From: Anaerococcus rubeinfantis
GTDB taxonomy: Bacteria; Bacillota; Clostridia; Tissierellales; Peptoniphilaceae
Direction: 5' to 3'
Assembly: GCF_001487145.1 (NCBI RefSeq)
Contig: NZ_LN913016.1
Span: 1,302,001-1,366,000 of the forward strand
DNA length: 64,000 nucleotides
Made by a program: the position numbers and the translations under genes. Within the stretch, counting starts at the first letter, position 1. Every line of letters starts with the position of its first letter. This document shows, in pieces, positions 37,905 through 46,700 of this stretch. The notes beneath the pieces were generated by a model. The model worked only from the letters and a program-made list of their open reading frames with translations. It was not told the DNA's origin and made no database searches.

Positions 37905-39840
37905 AATCATCCCTCCAATTTATTAGTGTTGAAATCAATTCATCTTTTGTTTTTGACTTCCACAGCTCATCTATAAAATTTTTATTTTCTATTTTTCTAT
38001 AAATATTTATCAAAATATCCTTTGTACTATCAATATCTTCATCTGTTATAGCAATTAAAAGTACAATCTTAACTAAATTTTTCCCCCACTTTATTGGCTT
38101 ATCCAAAGTTATAATTCCCAGTTGAGATCTATTTACATATTTGGGGTCACAGTGGGGAATTGAAATTCCTGTATAAACACTAGTGCTTCCCATATTTTCT
38201 CTTTTTATTATTGAATCTAAAAATAAATTATTTTTCTTGTTTAATTCATTTGAAATTTTTAAAATTTCTTCGAAAATTTCATCTTTGTTCTTAGCTTTAG
38301 ATTTCAACAATATATTTTCATCTAACAGCTCTCTAATCAAATTATTATTAGTTTCAATTTTTTCACTAGATTTTAATAACCTATTCTTATCTAAATTATT
38401 ATTATAAAATAAAGCAATTTCATTCATTTCCTGTTCAGTTATTACTGGACTAACATCAAACACTGGTATTTTCATATTTGGTAATCTTACAGAAGATACA
38501 ATAAAATCAATATTATTTAAATCTATTTTATCTAAATCATCTAAGTCTACTTTTATTACTTTATCAGTATCTAAAATTATTCTTTTTAATTTACTAACAA
38601 TAAGTTCAGAAGTAGCAATTCCATGTGGGCATATTACTAAAATATTTAAAGATTTATGGACTTTTTCTACAGCTATTTGAAAATGAATAGCCAAAAACGC
38701 CGCCTCATCAGCTGTCATTTTTACATTGAATTCTTCAGTAAGTTCCCTAACTGAAAGCCAAACAACATTATACAAGACGCTATATTGTTTTTTCACTTCT
38801 TCAGCTACTGGGTTATTAACTGAAATAGATTTTTGCAATCTAAATATCATAGGACCAATATGGCTTATCAACATATCTTTTAAATGTTCATCATGGGTTA
38901 GGTCAATATCCAAAATATTAGACACTTTTTTAATAAAATTTCTTACACTCTTATCTAGTCTCAAATTATAACCAGCATTATTTATTTTAAATCCAGAGGC
39001 AAGCAAGGTGTAGGATAAGACCTCAATTTCTTGGCTAGGAATTTCTTTTTCCGAACCTAATATCTTACTTAAAATTTCTCTAGCGTAAAAATAAGCCTCA
39101 AAATGATTAATATCAAATTTTATACTAGCCTTATAATCATTTAAAATAAAACCTAAATCAATCATATTTATTTGAACTAGTAAATCTATCAAAAGAGTAT
39201 TAAAATACCTTTTACTAAGATCATAATCATATTTTTTCCCCAGTTCGTTTATAATATTTTTACAATTTAAGATAGTTTCCTTACAAAAAAATCTAGACAA
39301 GGTCTTGATATCTTCAAAATTTGAGTCATCTATTAGTGAAGTTAAATATTCTTTAATAACCTTTCTTATCCTTGACTCATCACCACTTACAAAATATCTG
39401 CCTTTCTCATTTATTAAATGTAATTTTTTTGAAGAAATCTCTTTTTCCAATTTTTTAATATCTCTTCTAGCAGACCCCTCACTTATAAATGTGTTGTCCT
39501 CATAAACATCAATATTTAACTTTTTTCTTTTTAAAAAAATCTCTTTGAACAAGTACTCTTCTCTATATTCAATCGATTGATTATCAAGATTTTTTTTACT
39601 ATCAATGTCTGATAAGATCAAATCTATTTTTTTAGATTTAAATTTGTCATCAATCCTAATTCCTTTTCGAGGAAATTTTTCAATTTCAATGCCATATTCC
39701 TTGAAGTATTCATTTATTTTGTCAATATCTTTATAAATAGTTTTAGTAGAAACTCCAAACATCTCTGACAGACTCTTAGCAGTAATAAATTCATTATGTA
39801 ACTTAAGAGTCTGTAGAATCATAATTTGCCTACTATTCAC
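37870..39840 (-). CDS. BglG/MtlR-type PRD regulator with EIIB- and EIIA-like domains
   Basis: 656 aa transcription activator controlled by PTS phosphorylation. Order of parts: two winged helix-turn-helix domains (residues 1-60, and about 85-165), two PRD domains (about 180-390, with conserved histidines such as HFEAYFYAREI and SHIGPMIFRL), an EIIB-like domain with ILVICPHGIATSELIV, and a carboxy-terminal EIIA-like domain with SIPHCDPKYV. The start is GTG at 39840. It is the first gene of the sugar operon it presumably activates, with a clear promoter 120 bp upstream. Confidence 0.88.
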   Translation of the reverse strand: MNSRQIMILQTLKLHNEFITAKSLSEMFGVSTKTIYKDIDKINEYFKEYGIEIEKFPRKGIRIDDKFKSKKIDLILSDIDSKKNLDNQSIEYREEYLFKEIFLKRKKLNIDVYEDNTFISEGSARRDIKKLEKEISSKKLHLINEKGRYFVSGDESRIRKVIKEYLTSLIDDSNFEDIKTLSRFFCKETILNCKNIINELGKKYDYDLSKRYFNTLLIDLLVQINMIDLGFILNDYKASIKFDINHFEAYFYAREILSKILGSEKEIPSQEIEVLSYTLLASGFKINNAGYNLRLDKSVRNFIKKVSNILDIDLTHDEHLKDMLISHIGPMIFRLQKSISVNNPVAEEVKKQYSVLYNVVWLSVRELTEEFNVKMTADEAAFLAIHFQIAVEKVHKSLNILVICPHGIATSELIVSKLKRIILDTDKVIKVDLDDLDKIDLNNIDFIVSSVRLPNMKIPVFDVSPVITEQEMNEIALFYNNNLDKNRLLKSSEKIETNNNLIRELLDENILLKSKAKNKDEIFEEILKISNELNKKNNLFLDSIIKRENMGSTSVYTGISIPHCDPKYVNRSQLGIITLDKPIKWGKNLVKIVLLIAITDEDIDSTKDILINIYRKIENKNFIDELWKSKTKDELISTLINWRDDYDRKENHKIKS

Positions 39841-39925
39841 AATTTCACCTCACAATCAATGAAAATGTTATCTTCTTTAACATTAGTATATATTAATATA
39901 TTTTTTTATTGAAATCTATATATGT

Positions 39926-39940
39926 CTACATTAATGTGGA
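39926..39940. promoter_or_regulatory. Palindrome in the leader of the PRD-regulator operon
   Basis: CTACATTAATGTGG: perfect 10-bp core ACATTAATGT with outer C-G matches, 20-35 bp downstream of the predicted -10. Candidate operator; the protein that binds it is unknown. Confidence 0.35.
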
Positions 39941-39959
39941 AGTTGTAACTAGGTTTAAT

Positions 39960-39988
39960 ATTATAAATTAATTCTTTGATCAAATCAA
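39960..39988 (-). promoter_or_regulatory. Promoter of the PRD regulator-PTS-aldolase operon
   Basis: TTGATT (39983-39988), 17-bp spacer, TATAAT (39960-39965) on the minus strand, giving a leader of about 110 nt. Confidence 0.65.
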
Positions 39989-40059
39989 ATGAGAATAGAA
40001 ATGAATATTAAAAAAAGTTTTTATTTATTAGGAAGATAAAGTTTTTATTTCAATAAAAA

Positions 40060-40095
40060 ATACCCTCTTACTATTTTTATAAGTAGAGAAGGTAT
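40060..40095 (-). terminator. Terminator after tRNA-Leu
   Basis: Stem ATACCTTCTCTACTT / AGTAAGAGGGTAT on the minus strand (a few mismatches), followed by TTTTTT. It lies about 190 bp after the tRNA 3' end. Confidence 0.6.
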
Positions 40096-40160
40096 TTATA
40101 AATTATTTAAAAATTATTTATATATATTTATACTTAAGTTTTAGTATTTTCATAAACTAA

Positions 40161-40268
40161 CTACAAAAAAACTACAAACGTATCTTTTTATATCCCTTTA
40201 TATCCAATAAAATTAATAAATATAAAAGGATATCAGCTTATATCAGCCAATATCCTTTTATATCCTTG
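40161..40268. repeat. Short direct and inverted repeats downstream of tRNA-Leu
   Basis: TTTATATCC occurs three times (about 40187, 40197 and 40257), and AAAAGGATATCAGC (about 40224) with CCAATATCCTTTT (about 40247) forms an inverted repeat. ACTACAAA occurs twice (about 40160 and 40172). Such iterons next to a tRNA 3' end resemble integrase arm sites, but no integrase gene is near. No coding potential; this is most of the 440-bp gene-free stretch here. Confidence 0.35.
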
Positions 40269-40281
40269 TATAATTTTTTTA

Positions 40282-40371
40282 TGGTGCAGGATAGAAGACT
40301 TGAACTTCCACGTCCTAAAATCGGACACAAGATCCTTAGTCTTGCGCGTCTGCCAATTCCGCCAATCCTGC
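40282..40371 (-). tRNA. tRNA-Leu, anticodon AAG
   Basis: Read on the minus strand: acceptor GCAGGAT pairing with ATCCTGC, discriminator A and encoded CCA (40282-40284). D-arm with GGCAGA, anticodon stem CAAGA/TCTTG enclosing loop CTAAGGA (anticodon AAG), long class II variable arm, and T-arm containing GTTCAAGTC. The long variable arm and the A73 discriminator support leucine. Confidence 0.93.
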
Positions 40372-40417
40372 AAGCTACCTTTATATATTACCAATATATG
40401 ATAGCTTTGTCAAATTT

Positions 40418-41137
40418 TTATAATACTTTTGATAAAAATTCTTTGCTTCTTTCTTCTTTTGGATTTTCAAAAAATTCTTTTGGATTTTGGGATTCTTCTA
40501 CTATTTCTCCATCATCCATTATTATTATTTTGTTTGAAACTTGCTTTGCAAATTCCATTTCGTGGCTTACTATTGCCATGGTCATTCCTTCGTTTGCTAA
40601 ATCTTTCATCAAATCTAGGACATCTTTTACCATTTCTGGATCAAGAGCACTTGTTGGTTCGTCAAATAACATCAAATCTGGCTCCATCATTAAGGCTCTA
40701 ATAATGGCAATTCTTTGTTTTTGTCCTCCTGAAAGCTCTTTTGGATAGGAATTTTTCTTCTCTGTTAGGCCAATTTTTTCTAATAATTCTAAGGCCTTTT
40801 CTTCTGCCTCATCTTTTTTCATTTTCTTTGTATTTAAAGGTGCTGCTAATAAATTTTCCATTATCGTCATATTTGAAAAAAGATTGAATTGTTGAAAAAC
40901 CATGCCCACTTTTTCTCTTAATTTATTTACATCAAGCTCGTCTATATTTTTATTTTCAAAATATATATTTCCACTTGTCTTTTTTTCTAATTTATTTATG
41001 GTTCTAAGAAGTGTAGATTTTCCTGATCCTGATGGTCCAATTATTGCAAGGATATCGCCTTTGTTTATTTCTAAATCTATTCCTTTTAAAACTTCTTTTT
41101 CTTTGAATGATTTTTTTAAATTTTCTACTTTAATCAT
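40418..41137 (-). CDS. Polar amino-acid ABC transporter ATPase (GlnQ type)
   Basis: 239 aa. Walker [10 protein letters not shown] (34-42), Q-loop VFQQFNLF, signature LSGGQKQR (about 134), Walker [15 protein letters not shown] (about 157) and H-loop VSHEM. It energises uptake with the adjacent permease and binding protein. It overlaps the permease stop by 8 bp. The T-box leader upstream of the operon implies that one aminoacyl-tRNA level controls it. Confidence 0.94.
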   Translation of the reverse strand: MIKVENLKKSFKEKEVLKGIDLEINKGDILAIIGPSGSGKSTLLRTINKLEKKTSGNIYFENKNIDELDVNKLREKVGMVFQQFNLFSNMTIMENLLAAPLNTKKMKKDEAEEKALELLEKIGLTEKKNSYPKELSGGQKQRIAIIRALMMEPDLMLFDEPTSALDPEMVKDVLDLMKDLANEGMTMAIVSHEMEFAKQVSNKIIIMDDGEIVEESQNPKEFFENPKEERSKEFLSKVL

Positions 41138-41837
41138 GGGCCATCCTCTCTTCTAATTTTTTAAATATTTTTTCAAGTAATAGGACAAGAATTAAATATA
41201 TTAGGGCTGCTGCAAAATATGGAATTGCTGCTGAAAAAGTCCTTGAAATTATTATTCCTGCTCCCCTTGTCAGATCTACCAAGCCAATAAATCCTGAAAT
41301 TGATGTTTCTTTAAATAAGGTTATAACTTCATTTCCCAAGGCTGGAAGGGAATTTTTCATAGCTTGGGGGATGACTACAAGTTTTGCAGTTTTTTCGTAT
41401 GATAAGCCTAAGCTTCTTGCAGCTTCAATTTCTCCCTTGTCTACTGAATTTATTCCTCCCCTAAAAACTTCTGACATATAGGCTGATGAATTTATGATAA
41501 ATGTTACGATTGCTACCAAAAAAAGGGAATCTGAATTTACCAAAATTACATTGTAGACAATAAGTAATTGGATTGTGGAAGGTGTCCCCCTTACTACTGT
41601 TACAAAAACATTTAAGATTTTTGCAAGGATTTTTATTATATAATATTTAAATCCCTTAATATTTTCCTCTAAATTTTTGTCATAATCTTTTATAATTGCT
41701 ATAAACATCCCTATCAAAAGGGCAAATATCAAAGATATCGCCGTAACTGAAAGGGTTGTTTTTAATCCATCTATTAGATATTTATAATTATTGTCCTTTA
41801 TTAAATTTTTTTCAATTGCTTGTAAAAAACTATCCAT
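41130..41837 (-). CDS. Polar amino-acid ABC transporter permease
   Basis: 235 aa inner-membrane subunit of the His/Glu/Gln/polar amino-acid family. About five membrane segments; the ATPase-coupling EAA loop reads [23 protein letters not shown] (split as [12 protein letters not shown] and [11 protein letters not shown], about 132-155), and the [13 protein letters not shown] segment (about 82) is typical. It sits 2 bp after the binding-protein gene. Confidence 0.93.
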   Translation of the reverse strand: MDSFLQAIEKNLIKDNNYKYLIDGLKTTLSVTAISLIFALLIGMFIAIIKDYDKNLEENIKGFKYYIIKILAKILNVFVTVVRGTPSTIQLLIVYNVILVNSDSLFLVAIVTFIINSSAYMSEVFRGGINSVDKGEIEAARSLGLSYEKTAKLVVIPQAMKNSLPALGNEVITLFKETSISGFIGLVDLTRGAGIIISRTFSAAIPYFAAALIYLILVLLLEKIFKKLEERMAHD

Positions 41838-41839
41838 TT

Positions 41840-42652
41840 TTATTTATCCAAATATTTTTCAAAAATTTTATCCAATGTTCCGTCTTTTTCAAGCTCGTCA
41901 ATTGCCTTGTTGACTTCCTCTAATAATTTGTCATTTTTCTTATCTAGGGCAATGGCGTATTCATCTTTTGCCAATTCTTTATCAAGAACTTTCAAACCCT
42001 CGTTTGCTTCTACAAATTTTTCTGCTGCTTGATCATCCAAAACTACAGCATCAACCTTGTCATTATTTAAAGCAACAATTGAGTCCATAGTTTTGCTAAA
42101 AGATTGAATGCTATCTTCACCATAAGTATCCTTAGCAGCAACTTCCCCAGTTGAACCAAGTTGGCTTGCAATTTTTTTGCCCTTTAAATCTTCTGGATTT
42201 TTAAAAGAAGAATCTTTTTTAACGATAACTTTTTGTACAGATTTTCCATAAGTTTTTGAGAAATTTACATTTTTCTTACGGTCTTCAGTCTCAGTAATTC
42301 CAGCTATTCCCCCATCAAGTTTTCCTGATTCGATTGATGCTATAATTGATGAAAAATCCATATCCTTAATTTTTACTTCTACACCAAGTTTTTTTCCGAT
42401 TTCTTGGGCGATTTCAGCATCAATTCCTACGATTTTATTATTGTCATCATAAAATTCATAAGGTGGGAAATCTGCACTTGTTCCAAGATCAAGAACACCA
42501 TCATCTACAATTTCAGAAGCTACGCTTTTATTAGAATTATTTGATAGGTCATTTTGATTTGAACTTACATTATCCTTTTGATTTTTTCCGGAACACGCCA
42601 CCAACAAACTACTAGTAACAAGAGCCAACACTACTTTTTTTAAATTTTTCAT
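41840..42652 (-). CDS. Amino-acid ABC transporter substrate-binding lipoprotein
   Basis: 270 aa extracellular receptor. Lipobox LLVACSG with lipidated cysteine C20, a Ser/Asn-rich spacer (21-47), then the bacterial solute-binding family 3 fold: GTSADFPPYEFYDDNNKIVG, DAEIAQEIGKKLGVE, GGIAGITETEDRKKNVNFS and GKKIASQLGSTGE. Specificity is not clear from sequence. It is first gene of the transporter operon, GGAGAAAAA before the ATG, and is under T-box control. Confidence 0.92.
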   Translation of the reverse strand: MKNLKKVVLALVTSSLLVACSGKNQKDNVSSNQNDLSNNSNKSVASEIVDDGVLDLGTSADFPPYEFYDDNNKIVGIDAEIAQEIGKKLGVEVKIKDMDFSSIIASIESGKLDGGIAGITETEDRKKNVNFSKTYGKSVQKVIVKKDSSFKNPEDLKGKKIASQLGSTGEVAAKDTYGEDSIQSFSKTMDSIVALNNDKVDAVVLDDQAAEKFVEANEGLKVLDKELAKDEYAIALDKKNDKLLEEVNKAIDELEKDGTLDKIFEKYLDK

Positions 42653-42730
42653 TTTTTCTCCTCTTTTCTATTTTTTATTTTCATACCGACAAAAAGCAAA
42701 TAAATTAAATTTTCACCGAAAATTCCAATA

Positions 42731-42970
42731 AAAAAATCTCCGTCCCAAAGGGACGAAGATCGTGATACCACCCAAATTTTTCTATTTCTCACAAAATAGA
42801 ACTCATCAAGTACAAACATACTCTAACTCTGTAACGGGAGTTCCCGTATGGGCTTTTTATTTCCCACATGCTCCAAGTTTCTTTTCATTTTACTTCCACT
42901 TCTCCTCTCACACTCTACAGGATTCGCTTTAAGCTTTCATAAAATTACTCTTCTTTTCGATGCATTTATT
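42731..42970 (-). promoter_or_regulatory. T-box riboswitch leader of the amino-acid ABC transporter operon
   Basis: On the minus strand the leader ends in the T-box sequence TGGGTGGTATCACG (42761-42774), whose UGGU can pair with the ACCA end of uncharged tRNA. It runs straight into a terminator: ATCTTCGTCCC / GGGACGGAGAT (42736-42760) and seven T. The T-box and the 5' arm of the terminator overlap, the usual antiterminator switch. Stem I region is about 42840-42960 (AGTGTGAGAGGAGAAGTGG). I could not assign the specifier codon, so the cognate amino acid is unknown. This fills the 408-bp gene-free stretch. Confidence 0.88.
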
Positions 42971-42983
42971 TACTTTAGTTAGA

Positions 42984-43011
42984 ATTATATAATAAATAAA
43001 AAAATTGTCAA
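42984..43011 (-). promoter_or_regulatory. Promoter of the T-box leader
   Basis: TTGACA (43006-43011), 16-bp spacer, TATAAT (42984-42989), minus strand. Confidence 0.8.
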
Positions 43012-43060
43012 ATAATTTTTCAATATGCTCTTTTGGGGTAATAAATAAAAAGGAGGTTTT

Positions 43061-43768
43061 ATGAAAATTATAGCACACAGGGGCTTTTCTTCCCTTTATC
43101 CAGAAAATACCATGCTCGCTTTCAAAAAAGCATACGAAATGGGCGTTTATGCCATTGAACTTGATGTTCATTTATCAAAAAATAAAGAATTGATTATAAT
43201 TCACGACGAAAAAAATGATAGGACCAGTGACGGTCAAGGTTTTATAAAAGACCACAGCCTTGAAGAGTTGCAAAAATATTCATTTTCCTATAATAAAGAT
43301 TTTGAAAATATAAAAATTTCAGATATTGATGAATATTTTTCTTATTTTAAGGACAAGGACATTTTAACAAATATAGAAATTAAAACAAATGTAATAGAAT
43401 ATCCAAATATAGAAAAACTTTTGATGGGAAAAATTTATGGGTATGGTTTAGTTGATAAGGTATTTATTTCATCATTTAATTTAAATTCTTTAAAAAAAAT
43501 AAGACAAATTGATACAAAAATCCCCCTTGCACTTTTGACTAGCAAAAAAGTTGATAATATAAAAAATCTTTGCAAGGACTTAAATTTACAATTTTATCAC
43601 CCAAAAAACACAGCAGTAAGTCCAGAGGAAATAAAAGAATTAAAAAATATGGGAGTTTTGACAAATATTTGGTTTTCAAATAAAAAAGAAGACTACGAAA
43701 AATTAGAAATTTTAAATCCAAATGGAATTATAACAAATCATGTTGAAAAGTTTATAAAAAAAATCTAG
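43061..43768 (+). CDS. Glycerophosphodiester phosphodiesterase
   Basis: 235 aa cytoplasmic enzyme that hydrolyses glycerophosphodiesters to glycerol 3-phosphate and an alcohol. GDPD signature: IAHRGFS (H6, R7), PENT (E15), ELDVH (E33, D35) and HDE (H48). The insertion between these matches the GDPD moiety. AAAGGAGG precedes the ATG. It is monocistronic, divergent from the T-box operon and convergent with the giant activase. Its stop codon lies within the terminator stem. Confidence 0.92.
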   Translation: MKIIAHRGFSSLYPENTMLAFKKAYEMGVYAIELDVHLSKNKELIIIHDEKNDRTSDGQGFIKDHSLEELQKYSFSYNKDFENIKISDIDEYFSYFKDKDILTNIEIKTNVIEYPNIEKLLMGKIYGYGLVDKVFISSFNLNSLKKIRQIDTKIPLALLTSKKVDNIKNLCKDLNLQFYHPKNTAVSPEEIKELKNMGVLTNIWFSNKKEDYEKLEILNPNGIITNHVEKFIKKI

Positions 43769-43787
43769 CAAAACGCTAGATTTTTTT
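43762..43787. terminator. Bidirectional terminator overlapping two stop codons
   Basis: AAATCTAGC / GCTAGATTT stem with A- and T-tracts. The GDPD stop (43766-43768) and the activase stop (43786-43788) fall in or at the edge of the hairpin, so one structure ends both convergent transcripts. Confidence 0.85.
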
Positions 43788-46700
43788 ATGCTTTTACATT
43801 TTCTTTTAAATTTTCTCTTGCTTGACTCATCATAAGTTTCACCCTATTTATTTGGTTTACCTCGCTTGCACCTGGGTCGTAGTCTATTGCTACTATATTT
43901 GCTTGTGGGTAAATTTCTCTGATTTTTTTCATTACTCCCTTGCCGGTTATGTGGTTTGGTAGGCAGCCGAATGGTTGGATGCAAACTATATTTGGTGCGT
44001 CTTGGTGGATTAACTCTACCATTTCACCTGCAAGTAACCATCCTTCTCCGGCTTGGTTTCCAAGACTTGTAACTTCTTTTGCAAAAGTCTTTACATCATT
44101 TATATAAACAGGTTCATCAAATCTTTTTGAATTTTTTAGGGCTTTTCTGATTGGTTTTCTATAAACTTCTATTGTATTTATTGCAGCTTTTCCAAAAAAT
44201 GCCTTGATTGGACTTTTACCATAAAGTTCTTTTTTAAGTTGTGTATTTGCCAAACAATACATTAGAAAATCTGTCAAATCTGGAACTATTACTTCAGCTC
44301 CTTCAGCTTCTAGGGTATCTTGGAGGTGGTTATTTGCCTCTTGTAAATATTTTACAAGAATTTCTCCAACAATTCCCGCTTTTGGTTTTTTGATATCTAA
44401 AACTTCAACCTCATCAAATTCTTCTACAATTTGTCCAATTATATTTTTATAGGTTTTTGAGCTCATATCATAAATATTTTCACAGCAAATTCCTATCCAT
44501 TTTTCTTTTAATTTATTAACTTCACCCTTATTTTTTTCGTAAGGTCTTGTTGCATTTGCCACCCTATTTATCAAATCTCCCAACAAAATTGATCTTAATA
44601 AATTTATTACCATTGGAATTGTAGAAATTTTTCTTAGGTCAAATCCTGAATGAGATTCTATTCCTTGAGCTGAAAGTGCTATTACTGGAATTTGTGGATA
44701 GCCTGCATCTTTTAAGGCTTTTCTAATATATCCTACATAATTTGAAGCTCGACATGCTCCTCCCGTTTGGGTCATAAGAAGGGCCAATTTATTCGGATTA
44801 TATCTTCCAGAATTTACAGCTTCCATAAGTTGACCAACTACTGTAATTGATGGATAACATGAATCATTATTTACATATTTTAAGCCGTTATCGATGACTT
44901 TTTCATCAACCTTATCCAAAAATTCTATATTATAGCCAGATCCCTTTAATAAACTTTCCATAATTTGAAAATGCTCTCTTGCCATTTGAGGAGCAAGGAT
45001 TGTATAGCCATCTTCTTTCATTTCTTTGGTAAATTCGTGGTTTTCGTAGGTCAATTTTTCTTTTCTTTTTTTCAAATGAATATTTTCATTTTCTTGTTGG
45101 TCAAGGGCTTGGATTAAAGATCTAATCCTAATTTTTACTGCTCCAAGATTTGAAACTTCATCAATTTTTAATAAAGTATAAATCTTTCCGTTTGCTTCCA
45201 ATATGTCTTGAACTTGGTCGGTTGTAACCGCATCAAGTCCACAACCAAATGAATTTAATTGAACCAATTGAAGGCAAGGATCTTTTCCTACAAATTCCGC
45301 TGCCCTATAAAGTCTTGCGTGATAGGACCATTGGTCCAAAACCCTGGTTTGATTTTCCAAATCTTCTGTTGAATAGGCTATAGAATCTTCTGATAAAACT
45401 GGAATTCTCATTGACTCGATTAATTCTGGAATTCCGTGGTTTATTTCTGGATCAATATGGTAAGGACGTCCTGCAAGAACTATGGCCTTTTCCTTGTTCA
45501 CATGAACATATTCTAAAATTTCCCTACCCTTTTTTCTTATATCTTCATGGTAGTCGGCTTGTTTTTGCCAAGCATTTTTTACTGCATTTATAATTTGATT
45601 TTTCTTTAAAATAAATCCATCATGCTCATATCCTTCAAAAATTTCAACTAACCTATCTGCAACTATTTTTTCAGACTCAAATGAAAGATATGGGGCCATA
45701 TATTTTACATTTTTTAATCCATCAACATTATTTTCTATTACATCAGGATATCCTGAAACAACTGGGCAATTCATGTGGTTTTGTGCTTTGTCAAATTGCT
45801 TGTATTCATAAAAAATTGCTGGGTAAAATAGAATATCTATATCTTTTTCTAATAAATTTTCTATATGACCATGGGCAATTTTTGCAGGATAGCAGGCGGT
45901 TTCTGATGAAATTGTGGCAATTCCTTTTTCATAAATTTTCCTGTTTGATTCATCCGATAAAATTACATCAAAACCTAAGGAAGTAAAAAATTCATGCCAG
46001 AAAGGATAATCTTCATACATATTTAAAACTCTAGGAAGTCCAACTCTTCCAAGAATATTTTTTTCTCCCAAAGTCTTCCTATCAAACAAAAGTTTGTTTT
46101 TAAATTTGTACATATTAAGGTCTGCCAAAGTTTCTTCTTGTTTTACTCCAGCTCCTCTTTCGCACCTATTTCCTGTTATAAATCTTGATCCGTCTGGGAA
46201 AATATTTATTTGTAGGGAACAATTATTTGTACATCTTCCACACCTTGCGGACTTTTGGGTGTAGGTAAAATTATCTATTTCACTTTCTGATAAAATTTTG
46301 GAATGGCCTGTTGATTTTTCTTTGGAAATCAAAGCCATGCCCATAGCTCCCATAAGGCCTGAAATTTCTGGTCTGGTTACATCCCTTGATGATAATTTCT
46401 CAAAGGCTCTTAAAATTGCATCTCCATAAAAAGTTCCACCTTGGACAACTATATTTTTTCCAAGAGATTTTGGATCACGAACTTTTATAACTTTTTGGAT
46501 AGCATTTTTTATTACAGAATAACAAAGTCCTGCCGCTATATCAGAAACATCTGATCCCTCTTTTTGGGCTTGTTTTACCTTTGAATTCATAAAGACTGTA
46601 CATCTTGAACCCAAATCTGCAGGTTCTTTTGCAAAGAGGGCTTTTTGTTGAAATTCCTCTACAGAAAGACCAACGCTTGCTGCAAAAGTTGACAAAAATG

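Noticed and set aside
40060-40095. Hairpin as part of a prophage attachment site
   Set aside because: Its T-run and place after the tRNA fit a simple terminator better.
41130-42652. Assigning glutamine as substrate of the ABC transporter
   Set aside because: The family covers many amino acids and the T-box specifier was not read.
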